Source: CAZPNX01 sp964518765
Lineage (GTDB): Bacteria; Edwardsbacteria; AC1; EtOH8
NCBI GenBank assembly: GCA_964518765.1
Contig: CAZFJC010000002.1
Coordinates: 1 to 64,000, forward strand
Direction: 5' to 3'
DNA: 64,000 nt
A model generated the notes under the pieces. That model was not told the DNA's origin. It saw only the letters and a program-made list of their open reading frames with translations, and searched no databases. Made by a program: the position numbers and the translations under genes. Positions 43,401 to 52,710 of this stretch are shown here, piece by piece (within the stretch, counting starts at the first letter, position 1; every line of letters begins with the position of its first letter).

Positions 43401-45251
43401 GCTGGAGAACTGGGCGGCGCGCGATGCGGCCAGGGCCGTGGCCTGGCCCCGCAGGGTGTCGGGGGCGATGATCAGGTAATCGCCCCGGTTCGAAGACGGC
43501 CTCAGGTCGGAGGCCCGATTGGGTATTATGGCCGACGGCCTGAGCCTGGCCTGGCCGCCCCCGGCCACCGCCAGGTACCTGGCTGGCCCGAAGGTCAGGT
43601 CCTGGAAGGTCACTTCATAGTCGAGGCCGGTGGGGCCCGGACTTATTGCGGATCCCACCAGCTTGCTGGTGCCCAGCTTGTAGACGTCAATGAGATGGTT
43701 GGAAAACCCGCCCACCGTAAACTGGCACAGGGTGTCTCCGATGCCGGAAGGCCTGCGAAAGACCGCCTTATCGCCGTCGGCCTGGTAGCCCCTGGGGTAG
43801 GAAACGTCGATCCAGTTGATCAGGTAGCTGTCTATGGAGTAGGGCACCGCCGAGTGCCTGACCACTATCCGGTTGGCGCTTGGACGGCAACAGGAAGAGG
43901 GGAAGCTTTGCTGGTAGGTGAATGGGGCTTGGCCGTCGAAGGTGGCGGCCGGCAGGGCGTACCCGTTGATCACCACCTCGATGCCGTGGTCCGGTGTTGC
44001 GCCCGTATCTATGTATGTATAGCCATGTATCCTTATATAAATGGTGATGGACTCCGGTAAAGCTGGTTTCAGCCCTGGCAGATCGAACGTGGCCACCAGG
44101 CTGTCCCCTTGGTCCACCCGGCGCCAGAACCAGCGGTCGGACTGGTCGCTCTCCCGGCGCTTGAGGCGGACGAAGCTGCTGTCGTGCTCCAAATGCAGCG
44201 TGTCCCGGTAGAGTTCCGGCCCTGCTGGGGCCGGCGCAGAAGGGGCGGCATCCTCCTCCACCATCCTGGAACCCAGGGCGCCGCCGAAGCCAAGATAATA
44301 GACCTCCGAATCCGTGTGAAAATGGTAGTAAGTGCTGTCACCCCTGGCCCTCTGCCCCCAGAACTCGAAATAATCGCCGAGATCGAATATGCCATCCTCC
44401 TGTCCGAAGAAGTAAACGGCCTCCTCCCTGCCCCGATGGTAAAGGTGCAGGGTGCGCGGGTCGAAAAGAGCCGGATTGACGCCCGCTGCGACCAAGTCGT
44501 GGTAGTCCACCCGGTATAGTCCATCGGCCTCGGTCATGATCTTGTAGGGCAGGGTATCCGACGAGATGGTGCTCCCCTTGGCCGGGGCATCCTGCGGCAG
44601 GCAGGTCCATTCCGCCGAGCTTTCCACATTCACCAGATGCCTGATGACTATCCCCTCGGCCCGATCCGTCCTGTCCGGACCGGACGGGAACGGCATCTCG
44701 CCCCTGGGGGAAGGAACGAAACGTATCGACAATCTCATCGACGGGTAGAATGACAGCCTGTCCTCGATCGGCAGCCAGGATACTGGATAGACAGTGACCG
44801 TAGCCACCTTCTGGCGGCCTATCCAGGCGGGGCCAGAGACCGTGGCCCCGATGCCCGGATATTCTTTCCTCTCCCGATAGCTGGCCCCCGGTGTTGCTGC
44901 CCTGTCCGAACCATCGTTCAATCCGCCGGCCGGCTCCGGCTTGATGCCCTGCCATGTCTCGCGTCCGCCCGGTATGACGACGGCGCTCACCGCGCAGTTG
45001 GGCGGCACGGCCACTAGGAAGCTCTTTTGTGGAAGGGCCGGCATCCCCGTCTCCAGAAGGTTGGTGCACCCCGCCATCCGCAGACGATGGTACCTGGCCC
45101 CGCCGATCCACACCGAAGCCGTCTCTGGCCGGGAGAAGGTCAAGTCCAGCTCCAGGCCGCTGGCCCCGCTGGAGATGACCCCGACGCTTTGGCCCGAAGC
45201 AGACCCAACGGCGATGAACAGCAGTAATATCAGTGCTGGCTTGAAGCTCAT
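40452..45251 (-). CDS. porU: PorU-like C25 peptidase, type IX secretion sortase
   Basis: A 1599-residue protein with signal peptide. Residues 650-920 carry a C25 (gingipain-like) peptidase: D-D-N-W-Y-A-C-V-S-G, Y-Y-G-H809-G-G-G and T-A-A-T-C843-Y-C, giving a His-Cys spacing of 34, close to gingipain. The tail ends with a FlgD-like domain and K-L-A-I-L-R. PorU cleaves cargo C-terminal domains and attaches cargo to lipopolysaccharide. It follows the propeller gene by 24 bases and precedes porV. The identity as sortase rather than a secreted C25 protease rests on the porV neighbour and domain order. Confidence 0.8.
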   Translation of the reverse strand: MSFKPALILLLFIAVGSASGQSVGVISSGASGLELDLTFSRPETASVWIGGARYHRLRMAGCTNLLETGMPALPQKSFLVAVPPNCAVSAVVIPGGRETWQGIKPEPAGGLNDGSDRAATPGASYRERKEYPGIGATVSGPAWIGRQKVATVTVYPVSWLPIEDRLSFYPSMRLSIRFVPSPRGEMPFPSGPDRTDRAEGIVIRHLVNVESSAEWTCLPQDAPAKGSTISSDTLPYKIMTEADGLYRVDYHDLVAAGVNPALFDPRTLHLYHRGREEAVYFFGQEDGIFDLGDYFEFWGQRARGDSTYYHFHTDSEVYYLGFGGALGSRMVEEDAAPSAPAPAGPELYRDTLHLEHDSSFVRLKRRESDQSDRWFWRRVDQGDSLVATFDLPGLKPALPESITIYIRIHGYTYIDTGATPDHGIEVVINGYALPAATFDGQAPFTYQQSFPSSCCRPSANRIVVRHSAVPYSIDSYLINWIDVSYPRGYQADGDKAVFRRPSGIGDTLCQFTVGGFSNHLIDVYKLGTSKLVGSAISPGPTGLDYEVTFQDLTFGPARYLAVAGGGQARLRPSAIIPNRASDLRPSSNRGDYLIIAPDTLRGQATALAASRAAQFSSAKVALTSDIYDEFGGGLASDLAIKRFIQHAYDSWSSPPRYVLLMGEGSYDPKNLLGSSRPDLVPAHFTRTDDFGPVADDNWYACVSGTDLLPDISVGRLAVSTVGQYATWEAKRNFYENSPMVDQWRRDFMVVAGWPLQSGDDFYTPSDELARSLDDRFTVSKVYHGRWGGTTQNIIDQFNEGSAAAVYYGHGGGQVWSHSTFFTNSDVPRLNNWGRWPFITAATCYCGAFEVPDTTSLAQELLRAQGGAIGVLASSGPSWGNIMEWTFAEAIDGLGLRRFGDIALSAKYQLAGGLPPSGYIAEMMNSFNLLGDPGTWLALADTGLRAAVSPASVIPGDSLGLSLSGPFPASSIGLFSLADSADTVRLQRAFSTPQAGQSLVILAGDSGLATGDYRARVYLKQGSRDWAASTVMAVGRPSFSGFRTLPARPNDLDSIWITALAASRDGIDSVWCQYSFGPRYDTLAAGIAAMVPGGGDSFVLAAPLAPAGYQPYLNYRLALADTLGRVWRSAFQSCRIWRRPDLLPDPYVTPLAMGGNRRLSLIASVRNQGETDAVGVPVHFFLGENDSLIGISLVDTLPAGKTAKAELFWPHGEERRPVYFIVDPSGAIWPPDQDTSNNRSAQFTVPVEPFFYRQLGAAGGSGDTVRLRDGSRFRWHLPDSCLDDSAVAFYAELSIDNSSPYYPSLQPGLAPLDTNLPYSGLIVGFCDSSLGLLPGRSLFVAISDSGLDSARMMHGGIYCQGQGSGRHKLVRGAHPSGWFSGNSESVGLFSLLYKADTAGPAITARVDRRATGWGNYVRTNSQLYHILAEDPDGVDPSSVRIRQDGIEMPASAYSVDRNPADPRSVPVLFPASLGEGHHLLEFEAADLLGNRSAIRDELDVLLSFGLYEVANYPNPVDGDLTTFYFLVGDHADRWRTDIYTIAGRHLRTLEGGYASGVHTFDWDLTDRDGRRVANGVYFYVMTVWSDERSEKRTGKLAILR

Positions 45252-45275
45252 TTATACGGCTCCGCTCGGACGGAG

Positions 45276-46778
45276 CTACCTCAACAGCACCAACCGGCTG
45301 CTGGCGCTCCAGCCCCCAACTGTTATCCTGGCCAGATAGACGCCGGCCGGCGCTTCAAATCCATCATCCTTGAAGCCATCCCAGACGAATCGGTTCCATC
45401 CCGGGATCAGAGCCGGGAGTCGGCCGCCTGCTACCCTCTGCCCGGCTAGGTTGTAGATGCCCATGTCAGCCATGCCCACGGTCCCCGCTGCCAGGCTAAA
45501 CTCAAAGGCCACCGGCCCGGACGATGGGTTGGGACGAGGGCAAAATCCGGATATGGGATTGCCGGAACTTTGAGGCGGGAGGCCAACCTTAGGCCAAGGG
45601 CTTGTGATATTGCTTCTGAAGAACACGTCCGGGGCGTACCCCGGATCCCCCCGCTGGTCGGTCCAGGCCAGGTGGAGGTTTCCTTTCGAGTCGGAGGCGG
45701 CCGAGGGGCATAGCGAAAAGGCGTCATCCCAGGTAAGCCTCTGCTCCATCCCCCAGGTTCCCCGATAGGACTGGGCTGTGTATATCTCATAGTTCCCGTC
45801 CCGGTCGTCAGCCCAGAAAATGTCCACCAGGCTGTCTCCGCGGCAGACCATCACCGGCATCCGAGAGTGGGCCGGATCTTGCGTCAGCCGCACCTCGGGC
45901 CCCCAAATGCCGGTGGCCGCCGACAGCCTACGGTAATAGAGCTCGCTGTTTCCGTCGCGATAGTCCTCCCAGGCCAGGTGGAGATTGCCGGCCGCATCCG
46001 CCGCCAGGCAGGGGGTGAAGGCCCCCGTGGTGGAGTGGCTGACGGCGCTGTCAGTGCCCCATCCTTCTGGGCCCTGGGCCATGAAGAATATCTGGCTTTG
46101 GCCCGTCCGGAAGTCCTGCCAGGCCACCGAGGGGCGGCCCTCTACCGAAGCGGCGCTGGGATATCCGGCAGCCCGGCAGAGTGTGTCCAGGCAGTACTCG
46201 TCCTGCCAGGTCGAGCCGTCGAAATATCGGGAGTAAATCTTGAAGGTGCCCTCCCGGCTGTCCTGCCAGAAGACGTCCAGCCTGCCTCCGGCGCCGACGG
46301 TGATGTCCGGGTACCAGGAATACTGGGGATGGGTGGTGAGCTTGACGACCGCGGACCAGGCGTTATTCTGCCGGCAGCGGTAGACGATATCGTAGTTGCC
46401 CTGGTCCGGGTAGTTGATGTCGTTGCTTTCCCAGACCACGTGGAGCCTGCCGCTCCCGTCAACGGCGCAGGAGGCGTTCCAGTTGTGGAACCTCGAGGTG
46501 TAGAAGGCCCCGATGGTGGTGTCCGCCGACCAAACCGATCCGTCAAAAAACTTGAAATACATCCAGCAGCCGTAATTCCTGGGGCTCCAGCGGTAGTCCT
46601 GCCAGATTAGATAGACGGTATCCCCGGAGCAGGCCAATCCTCGGGCGTTGTTGGAGGTGGTCCAGGACCCGCCCAGTGAATTGGGGGTTAGATTGGTGGC
46701 CGGCCCCCAATCGGCCCGGGCTTCCGGCACCCAAATCCCAGTTAAGGTAACGCAAAGGATGATGCCGATGGTTCGCAT
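45276..46778 (-). CDS. Secreted sialidase-type beta-propeller protein with sorting domain
   Basis: A 500-residue protein with signal peptide. Residues 30-390 have repeats of the form L-H-V-V-W-E-S-N/L-H-L-A-W-E-D-Y-R-D-G-N (about every 55 residues), typical of six-bladed propellers of the sialidase superfamily. The last 85 residues are the FlgD-like C-terminal domain (Y-N-L-A-G-Q-R, P-A-G-V-Y-L-A-R) ending R-L-V-L-L-R. No sialidase catalytic set is clear, so it may be a binding protein. It heads the operon with porU and porV. Confidence 0.82.
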   Translation of the reverse strand: MRTIGIILCVTLTGIWVPEARADWGPATNLTPNSLGGSWTTSNNARGLACSGDTVYLIWQDYRWSPRNYGCWMYFKFFDGSVWSADTTIGAFYTSRFHNWNASCAVDGSGRLHVVWESNDINYPDQGNYDIVYRCRQNNAWSAVVKLTTHPQYSWYPDITVGAGGRLDVFWQDSREGTFKIYSRYFDGSTWQDEYCLDTLCRAAGYPSAASVEGRPSVAWQDFRTGQSQIFFMAQGPEGWGTDSAVSHSTTGAFTPCLAADAAGNLHLAWEDYRDGNSELYYRRLSAATGIWGPEVRLTQDPAHSRMPVMVCRGDSLVDIFWADDRDGNYEIYTAQSYRGTWGMEQRLTWDDAFSLCPSAASDSKGNLHLAWTDQRGDPGYAPDVFFRSNITSPWPKVGLPPQSSGNPISGFCPRPNPSSGPVAFEFSLAAGTVGMADMGIYNLAGQRVAGGRLPALIPGWNRFVWDGFKDDGFEAPAGVYLARITVGGWSASSRLVLLR

Positions 46779-46787
46779 ATTGTTTTC

Positions 46788-46816
46788 AGTTTATCACATG
46801 TGATATCCGAAATCAA
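46788..46816 (-). promoter_or_regulatory. Promoter of the propeller-porU-porV operon
   Basis: TTGATT (46811-46816), 17-base spacer, TAAACT (46788-46793) on the minus strand, 9 bases before the ATG at 46778. A palindrome lies in the spacer. Confidence 0.5.
46792..46805. promoter_or_regulatory. Palindrome in the porU operon promoter
   Basis: TATCACATGTGATA is a perfect 14-base palindrome covering the spacer and the edge of the -10 box. A regulator bound here would block the promoter. It resembles CRP/FNR-like half sites only loosely. Confidence 0.45.
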
Positions 46817-46836
46817 TAGTCTGACGACAGGGCATG

Positions 46837-46864
46837 GAAAGGGCCCGGCCTTATAGCCGGGCCC
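46837..46864 (-). terminator. Hairpin terminator after the subtilisin-like gene
   Basis: GGGCCCGGC (46841-46849) with GCCGGGCCC (46856-46864), loop 6 bases, followed on the minus strand by TTTCC. Confidence 0.55.
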
Positions 46865-46881
46865 TGCGCTCGATCTGATTC

Positions 46882-49800
46882 CTAACGGAGTATCACCAGC
46901 TTGTTGGTCAGCTTGGCCTGGCCGGCCTCCAGCCTGTAGAAGTATATCCCGTTGCAGACCTCCCTCCCCTGCTGGTCCCGGCCGTCCCAAGCGAGCTTAT
47001 GGCAGCCGGCCTCCAGCAGCCCATCGTTTAGTATCCTGATCCTCTGGCCCACGATGTTGTAGACCTCCAGACGCACCCGTGTCTTGGCCGGCAATTGGAA
47101 GGAGATGGTGGCCGCTCCCTTGGCCGGATTGGGATAGGCCGGCTGCAGAGCCACCGCCTTGGGCAGAGCTCCCTCCTGCGGCCCGCCGGCCACCCCATAG
47201 GGCCCGGTGGCCTTGTAAAGGATGTTGTCCAGGTACCAGCCGAAGTTGGTGTCCGGCGCGGCGTCGCTCTTGAAGCGGAACCTGATCCTGATGCTGTCGT
47301 TGTCCTGCCCGGTCCCGCAGTAGTTGGGCGGAATGACAGCCGTCGAAGTGGTCCAGGCCGCGGTGCCGGCATAGTCGCCCAGCCTTTCCCAGGCCACCCC
47401 GTCCCTCGATATCTCGGCGAAGCCGGTGTCGCCAGCGGCCAAGTATCTCCGGTGGCCGAAATGGAGCTCCATGCCGGTGAAGGGGCGGAAGTCGTAGAAG
47501 ATCTTGTGGGTTATCGAGTTCTCGAAGTTCGGGCTATAGCGGATCGGGCGCTGGCTCCTGATCCCAGGGGCGGTCGGGTTAGATCCTCCGACCGTTCCGC
47601 ACCATCCATAGCCGGTATCCCAACTGGCCGGGATCAAAAGGGTGTCCGGGAACCTGTCCACCCAGGCGCTGTCGTTCAGCAGGAAGCTCAACGTCTGCGA
47701 GCTGCCCGTATTGTGCTGTGTAGACCTATCCTGGGCGGTGACGTAGTAGTTGACCCTTTGATGCAGCTGGCCCCAGCTGCCGAAGCTTATGCTTCCCGCA
47801 TACTGATCGCCTCCCAGATAGGTCAGGAGAACGCTGTCCTCGGCCACGTCGTTGCGCCAGAAGTGCACTTTGACGCTAGCGGTATCCACTCCGAAGTTGT
47901 CGGTGACCGTGGCTTTTACTTGGTAGGGGCCGATCAAATCCATAGTGTCCGGATGTTGAACCGAGACAACTACCGGCGGAACTTGATCCGGGCCGGCATA
48001 GAACGAGTAGGCCTGATAGGGGGCATTTCTCGGCAGGATGTTCGAGTAGCCGTTGTTATCCTCGGCATAGACGAAATAGAAGATGGAGTCGGGATGCCCC
48101 GGCGCCGGGATGTCGGCCCGGAAGGTATCCCCCGATACCGTGAAGGCGACTTGATGGTAGACCCCCTCGCTCTTCTTCATCCAGTAGATGGCGCTGCGGG
48201 CGGTGTTTATCGGGTTCTCGGCCGTGATCACCGCCTCCACTGTGTTGGCCGCCAGGCTGTCCTCGTTGTCCCCGATCGGTGTATGGGAGATGCGGATGTC
48301 GCCGCTCAACCACCTCAGCACCCGATGGATGAGCTCCTGCCGGTTGCTGTCGCCCACCACCGCCTCGGGGCTGAACCCGGTGTAGACCAGGCGGTAGGGT
48401 CCAGAGTAATGAAGCCCGCCATAGACCCCGGTGTTATACTGGAGGAAATCGACCGCCCCGCCGTTGGCCGAGAAGTAGTCCTGGTACTCGTAGCTGGGGT
48501 CCAGATATGGTTGGTCGATGCCGAAGGAAAGCCCGTCACCGATGGGGTCGTCGGAAACCCCGGTGGCGCTGGCCGCCTCGGCGTCGTCCCCGCCCCAGGA
48601 GGCCTTCAACCAGTTGAGGTAGAAGTCCGGATCGTAGCAGTCAGGCACGTAGGAGCTCTCGGTGATATCCCAGCCCAGGTCCTGTCCCCCGATGTAGAGG
48701 CTGCCGCCCTGGTTCAGGTAGGCCTTGAGGGTGTCGATGTCGGTGGAGTCCAGGCTGGGGAACGACCATTCGGTGTAGGCGAAGACCGTGCCGAATTTGC
48801 GCATCTTTTCCAGCGGCGGGGTCTCCTGGTCGGCCCAATCCCAGAACTCGTAGTCTATCCCCAAGGCGGCCAAGGCATCGCGGTAGAACGGCCAGATCAG
48901 CCGGGAGCGGTCGTCGTGCTTCAGCAGCAGGATGCCGGAGCGTCCGATGGGCAGGCGGAAGCTGACCGTGGTGTCGTAGCCGTCAGCCGTCAGATGGAGG
49001 CTCATGCTGGCCACGTGGTTGGGGGCCTCGGCGGCCACCGAGATCTGGAACGGGGTGTTGTTGCCTCGGGTATGCCCGCCCAGGATGGCGTGTTCCAATG
49101 ACCCGTAATACGATGTCCCCGAGGTAACGGTGACGAACGGATCGCCGGATATAATTGTGCCCTGTACGTTGTAGGCGTCGCCCCACCGGTTCTTGACATA
49201 GACCGTCAGCCCCACGTCCTCGCCGGCGTCCACCTTGCCGTTGCCGTTGCCCTTCACTGGATCATCGACGGAAAAGTCCACAACCGACAGCTCTGGTTGG
49301 GCCGGGGTGTTCAAAGCCTGATAGGCATTGATCCGACCTGCGCCCAGAAGCCCGATGTATGCCGGGTTCTGGACATCGATATTGTCGCAGGTCTTCTGGA
49401 TGTGGGTTTCGATGGTGGCGTTGGACCAATTTGGATGCTGGGCTCTGACCAGGCCCACCAGGCCGGCCACCAGCGGGGTGGCCATGGAGGTGCCGTACCA
49501 GGCCTCGTAGCCATTGTTGGGCACCGTGCTCCAGATTAGGTCGCCGGGCGAGCAGACGTCGATCCAGGTCCCGTAGTTGGAGTTGGCCCCCGAGGCCCCT
49601 GATTTCTGGTCGCTCTGGTTGGTGGCGGCCACAGCCATGATGTTCGGCAGGGCCGAGGGGAAGTGGGCATCCATGATGTTGTCGTTCCCGGCCGCGGCCA
49701 CCAGCACCAACCCGTTGTCGTGGGCGTAGTCCATCACCCGGCGCTCCGGCACCCAGTAGCCGTAGGAACCCCAGCTCATGCTGATGACCGAGGCCCTGGC

Positions 49801-50703
49801 GGCCACCGAGTAGTAGATGGCATTGAAGGCCTCGTAGATGCCGATGCCGCCGCCCGAGGTGCAGCGGAAGCCCAGCCGCCGGCAGTTCCAGCCCAGGCCG
49901 GCCACCCCGGTGGCGTTGTTGGTGGTCGCGCCGGCGATGCCGTTGCAGTGGGTGCCATGGTCCGAGGGATCGCCGTCGGGATAGGGGTTGGGGTCGCCGC
50001 TGGTGAAGTCATAGCCGATGACATCGTCCACCAGGCCGTTGCCGTCCTGGTCGATGCCGTCCAGATCGCCGCCGGAGCCGACATCTAAGGTGTCGAACTG
50101 GCCGTTGCCGTTGATGTCCTCGGCCGGGTTGACCCACATGTTGCCGCCCAGGTCCACATGCGTCCAGTCGCAGCCCGAGTCGACGATGGAGAGGAGCACC
50201 GTGGTGTCGCCCTGGCTAATATCCCAGGCCGAGGCCGCCTGGACCTTGGTCAGATGCCACTGGCTGCCTAAAAGCGGGTCGTTGGGCGTGGCCGCGTACT
50301 TTTTAACGACGTTCGGCATGGCCGAGGCCACCGCCGCGTCGGCCGAAAAGTCCTTGAGCGCCCGGTAGATGTCGGTTTCTACCGGCACATAGAGCACGAA
50401 CATCATATCCAGCCCGTGCTTGACCGCCTTCTCGTTTTTGGCGATGTTGGGATCATAGAACAGCGGCTCTATACGGCTTACGCCGTAGCGGGCGCAGATC
50501 CCGTCTATCGATGAGATGCCGAAGGACGAGCGCCCGCTGTTCTTGGCCACCGGCTGGAACGAGCCCCGAAGCTCGGGCTTTAGCTGAACGATAAGCATGC
50601 CCGGGATATAATTATCTTTGGGCGCGGCCGAAGGCCTTTTGGCGGCCAGGGCCAGGCCGGCGAAAAGCGACGCCGTTAGGATGATGGTAAATATCCTCTT
50701 CAT
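46882..50703 (-). CDS. Secreted subtilisin-family protease with sorting domain
   Basis: A 1273-residue S8 protease. Signal peptide, propeptide (residues 25-140), catalytic domain with D175-S-G-C-D, H249-G-T-H and G-T-S406-M-A-T-P. Residues about 620-830 form a GATase-like/flavodoxin-like domain (H-D-D-R-S-R-L-I-W-P, Y-I-G-G-Q-D-L-G), then Ig-like domains, and the C-terminal FlgD-like domain ending K-L-V-I-L-R. The triad is complete, so it should be active. It follows the 629-residue protein gene by 27 bases with a GGAGGGAG ribosome site. Confidence 0.93.
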   Translation of the reverse strand: MKRIFTIILTASLFAGLALAAKRPSAAPKDNYIPGMLIVQLKPELRGSFQPVAKNSGRSSFGISSIDGICARYGVSRIEPLFYDPNIAKNEKAVKHGLDMMFVLYVPVETDIYRALKDFSADAAVASAMPNVVKKYAATPNDPLLGSQWHLTKVQAASAWDISQGDTTVLLSIVDSGCDWTHVDLGGNMWVNPAEDINGNGQFDTLDVGSGGDLDGIDQDGNGLVDDVIGYDFTSGDPNPYPDGDPSDHGTHCNGIAGATTNNATGVAGLGWNCRRLGFRCTSGGGIGIYEAFNAIYYSVAARASVISMSWGSYGYWVPERRVMDYAHDNGLVLVAAAGNDNIMDAHFPSALPNIMAVAATNQSDQKSGASGANSNYGTWIDVCSPGDLIWSTVPNNGYEAWYGTSMATPLVAGLVGLVRAQHPNWSNATIETHIQKTCDNIDVQNPAYIGLLGAGRINAYQALNTPAQPELSVVDFSVDDPVKGNGNGKVDAGEDVGLTVYVKNRWGDAYNVQGTIISGDPFVTVTSGTSYYGSLEHAILGGHTRGNNTPFQISVAAEAPNHVASMSLHLTADGYDTTVSFRLPIGRSGILLLKHDDRSRLIWPFYRDALAALGIDYEFWDWADQETPPLEKMRKFGTVFAYTEWSFPSLDSTDIDTLKAYLNQGGSLYIGGQDLGWDITESSYVPDCYDPDFYLNWLKASWGGDDAEAASATGVSDDPIGDGLSFGIDQPYLDPSYEYQDYFSANGGAVDFLQYNTGVYGGLHYSGPYRLVYTGFSPEAVVGDSNRQELIHRVLRWLSGDIRISHTPIGDNEDSLAANTVEAVITAENPINTARSAIYWMKKSEGVYHQVAFTVSGDTFRADIPAPGHPDSIFYFVYAEDNNGYSNILPRNAPYQAYSFYAGPDQVPPVVVSVQHPDTMDLIGPYQVKATVTDNFGVDTASVKVHFWRNDVAEDSVLLTYLGGDQYAGSISFGSWGQLHQRVNYYVTAQDRSTQHNTGSSQTLSFLLNDSAWVDRFPDTLLIPASWDTGYGWCGTVGGSNPTAPGIRSQRPIRYSPNFENSITHKIFYDFRPFTGMELHFGHRRYLAAGDTGFAEISRDGVAWERLGDYAGTAAWTTSTAVIPPNYCGTGQDNDSIRIRFRFKSDAAPDTNFGWYLDNILYKATGPYGVAGGPQEGALPKAVALQPAYPNPAKGAATISFQLPAKTRVRLEVYNIVGQRIRILNDGLLEAGCHKLAWDGRDQQGREVCNGIYFYRLEAGQAKLTNKLVILR

Positions 50704-50730
50704 CTTATCTCCCTCCTTCTCTCTGCCGGC

Positions 50731-52620
50731 CTACCTGAGCACCGCCAAACGGGCGGTGGCGGCCTGGCCGCCGATGTTCAGCCTTATGAAATATACCCCG
50801 GCCGAGACCTTTCGGCCATCGGCGCCCCGGCCGTCCCAGACCACCGAGTGGTCCCCGGCGGCCGCGGTCCCCGAGGCCAGCTCTTTGACCATCTGCCCGG
50901 CCAGGTTGTAGAGGCGCACCGATACCGGGGTGCCGGTTTTAGCCGCCTGGTAGCGGATGGTGGTTTTATCCTTGAGCGGGTTGGGACCGTAGGCAATCAT
51001 CCTGTTCCTGAGCCCTGCCTCGGCCGGACTCCCCTCGATCCCCATCTCCTGCTTGGCGGTGGAGGCCGATAGCACCACGTCGTCCACGTACCAGCCCTTC
51101 ATGTTGCGCAAGGGGTCGGAGCCCAGACGGAAGCCGAATTTGAAATTGGAACTGCCCAGATAGGACGAAAGATCCACCGAGGCCGAGTGCCAGACCGTGT
51201 CGGCCGGGTCGGCGCCGGTGAAGTTCCCCAGGCTGTCCCAGGTGGCTCCGCCGTCGCCCGAGGCCAGCACGTAGCCGAAATCGAATCCGTCCTCCAGCCA
51301 GTGCCGGTGGGTGAACGAGAGCGCGGCGCTGGTATAGCCGGTCAGGTTGAAGACGGTGTCCAGTATGGAGCAGAGGTCGGAGTTGACCGGGTAGTTCTGG
51401 TAGGGCCGGTCGGTGAAGCTGTGGTCGCCGGAATTGGCATACTCGTCGGTCAGGCTCCAGTCCCCCCACCACTTGCCGCCGCCATCCTCGAAATCGCTCA
51501 GGTAGATGACCGGCAGGACAACCACCTGCTTGGAGAGGGTGTCGTTGGAATGGTCGATGTCGCCGGCCACCGAAACCCAGGCGGTCATGACGACCGTGTC
51601 TAACCCGCCGGTGTTCCAGTCCGGCAGGCTGGCGGTGACCGTGGTCATACCCGGGACGCTGGCCACCAAAGTGGAGTCGCTGTAGACCGGATAGCCCGGC
51701 AGGGACTCGACCACGGCGTATACCCAGACGTCGGTCAGGTCGTTGATATTGTTGCTCCTGACGTCTATCCTCACCGGCACCGCGCTGTTGATGGGGGCTA
51801 TCTCGCCCGGCCTCTGGATCCTGGCCAGGGCGGCGTCCTTGTTGGAGGCCAGGTTCAAGCCGAACCAGGCCAGGACCCTGGTCATCAGGGTGTCCCGGTC
51901 GGCCTCCAGCGGTATGCCCTGGTAGGCGGTGGCCATGTAGAACATCTGCTGGCCGGTGGCGGCGCTGTCGAAGCGGACGGCGCAATAGAAGGTGGAGTCC
52001 TGGTGCCAGTTGGCGTCGCCCAGGGGGCCGGTCAGCGAGCCGTAGGCCCCCGGCGCCGGGCGCAGCCGGTCGGTGTAGTCGCCCTCGATGTGGTTGCCGG
52101 GATCGGTGTCGATTATCAAGCCGTCGCCGATGGGGTCGCCCGTCTCCCCGACGATGCTGTCCAAGGGGACGGACTCGTTCACCCAGTCCAGGCTGTAGCT
52201 GGTTATGTGCAGCCAGCTGGGACATTGGGGGGCCGATACCCAAAGGTAGGCCATCACCAGGTCGGGCGTATGGGCCCAGAGCTTGCCCCCGGTCCAAAGG
52301 TAATGACCGATTCCGGCGGTGTCGGCGTCGGTCAGCGGCGTGGTGGAATGTCCGTAGTACACGGGCTGGTCCCATATGACCAGGTCGTACTGGACCAGCT
52401 TGAGGCTGTCGGGCCTGAAGGTGGAATCCACCACGTTCCAATAGTCATAGCTCAGGCCCAGCCGGTCCAGCCCCTCGGTGAAGTATTCCGAAAGCGGCTT
52501 GTTGTTGCTCCAATCGGTCTGGCCGCCATCGTCATCGATGTAGAGGATGGTTGACGGCTGGGACATTCCGGCGGCGGGCAAGAGTAGCGCCGCCAATAGG
52601 GGCAGACACCATCTTTTCAT
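50731..52620 (-). CDS. Secreted protein with GATase-like domain and sorting domain
   Basis: A 629-residue protein with signal peptide. Residues 22-260 resemble the GATase-like domain of the neighbouring protease (I-L-Y-I-D-D-D-G-G-Q-T-D-W, Y-D-L-V-I-W, G-D-P-I-G-D-G-L). Middle part: Ig/FnIII-like and a jelly-roll-like region (W-G-D-W-S-L-T-D-E-Y-A). The end is the FlgD-like domain closing with R-L-A-V-L-R. No peptidase motif is seen. Probably a surface or binding protein. Confidence 0.85.
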   Translation of the reverse strand: MKRWCLPLLAALLLPAAGMSQPSTILYIDDDGGQTDWSNNKPLSEYFTEGLDRLGLSYDYWNVVDSTFRPDSLKLVQYDLVIWDQPVYYGHSTTPLTDADTAGIGHYLWTGGKLWAHTPDLVMAYLWVSAPQCPSWLHITSYSLDWVNESVPLDSIVGETGDPIGDGLIIDTDPGNHIEGDYTDRLRPAPGAYGSLTGPLGDANWHQDSTFYCAVRFDSAATGQQMFYMATAYQGIPLEADRDTLMTRVLAWFGLNLASNKDAALARIQRPGEIAPINSAVPVRIDVRSNNINDLTDVWVYAVVESLPGYPVYSDSTLVASVPGMTTVTASLPDWNTGGLDTVVMTAWVSVAGDIDHSNDTLSKQVVVLPVIYLSDFEDGGGKWWGDWSLTDEYANSGDHSFTDRPYQNYPVNSDLCSILDTVFNLTGYTSAALSFTHRHWLEDGFDFGYVLASGDGGATWDSLGNFTGADPADTVWHSASVDLSSYLGSSNFKFGFRLGSDPLRNMKGWYVDDVVLSASTAKQEMGIEGSPAEAGLRNRMIAYGPNPLKDKTTIRYQAAKTGTPVSVRLYNLAGQMVKELASGTAAAGDHSVVWDGRGADGRKVSAGVYFIRLNIGGQAATARLAVLR

Positions 52621-52654
52621 TTCCGTGACTCCTATCTCGATTTTCTATTTGAAT

Positions 52655-52683
52655 ATGATATCAGACTAAGGGTTGGATGTCAA
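52655..52683 (-). promoter_or_regulatory. Promoter of the 629-residue protein gene
   Basis: TTGACA (52678-52683), 17-base spacer, TATCAT (52655-52660) on the minus strand. This differs from the sigma-54 type used by the two upstream proteases. Confidence 0.6.
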
Positions 52684-52710
52684 GTTTTTAAAATAACCTC
52701 CTGAGTTGAA

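Noticed and set aside
47095..49101. Long open frame on the plus strand opposite the subtilisin gene
   Set aside because: It is antisense to a gene with a complete triad and sorting domain; its product is rich in Val, Gly, Arg and His without any recognisable domain, as GC-rich antisense frames are.
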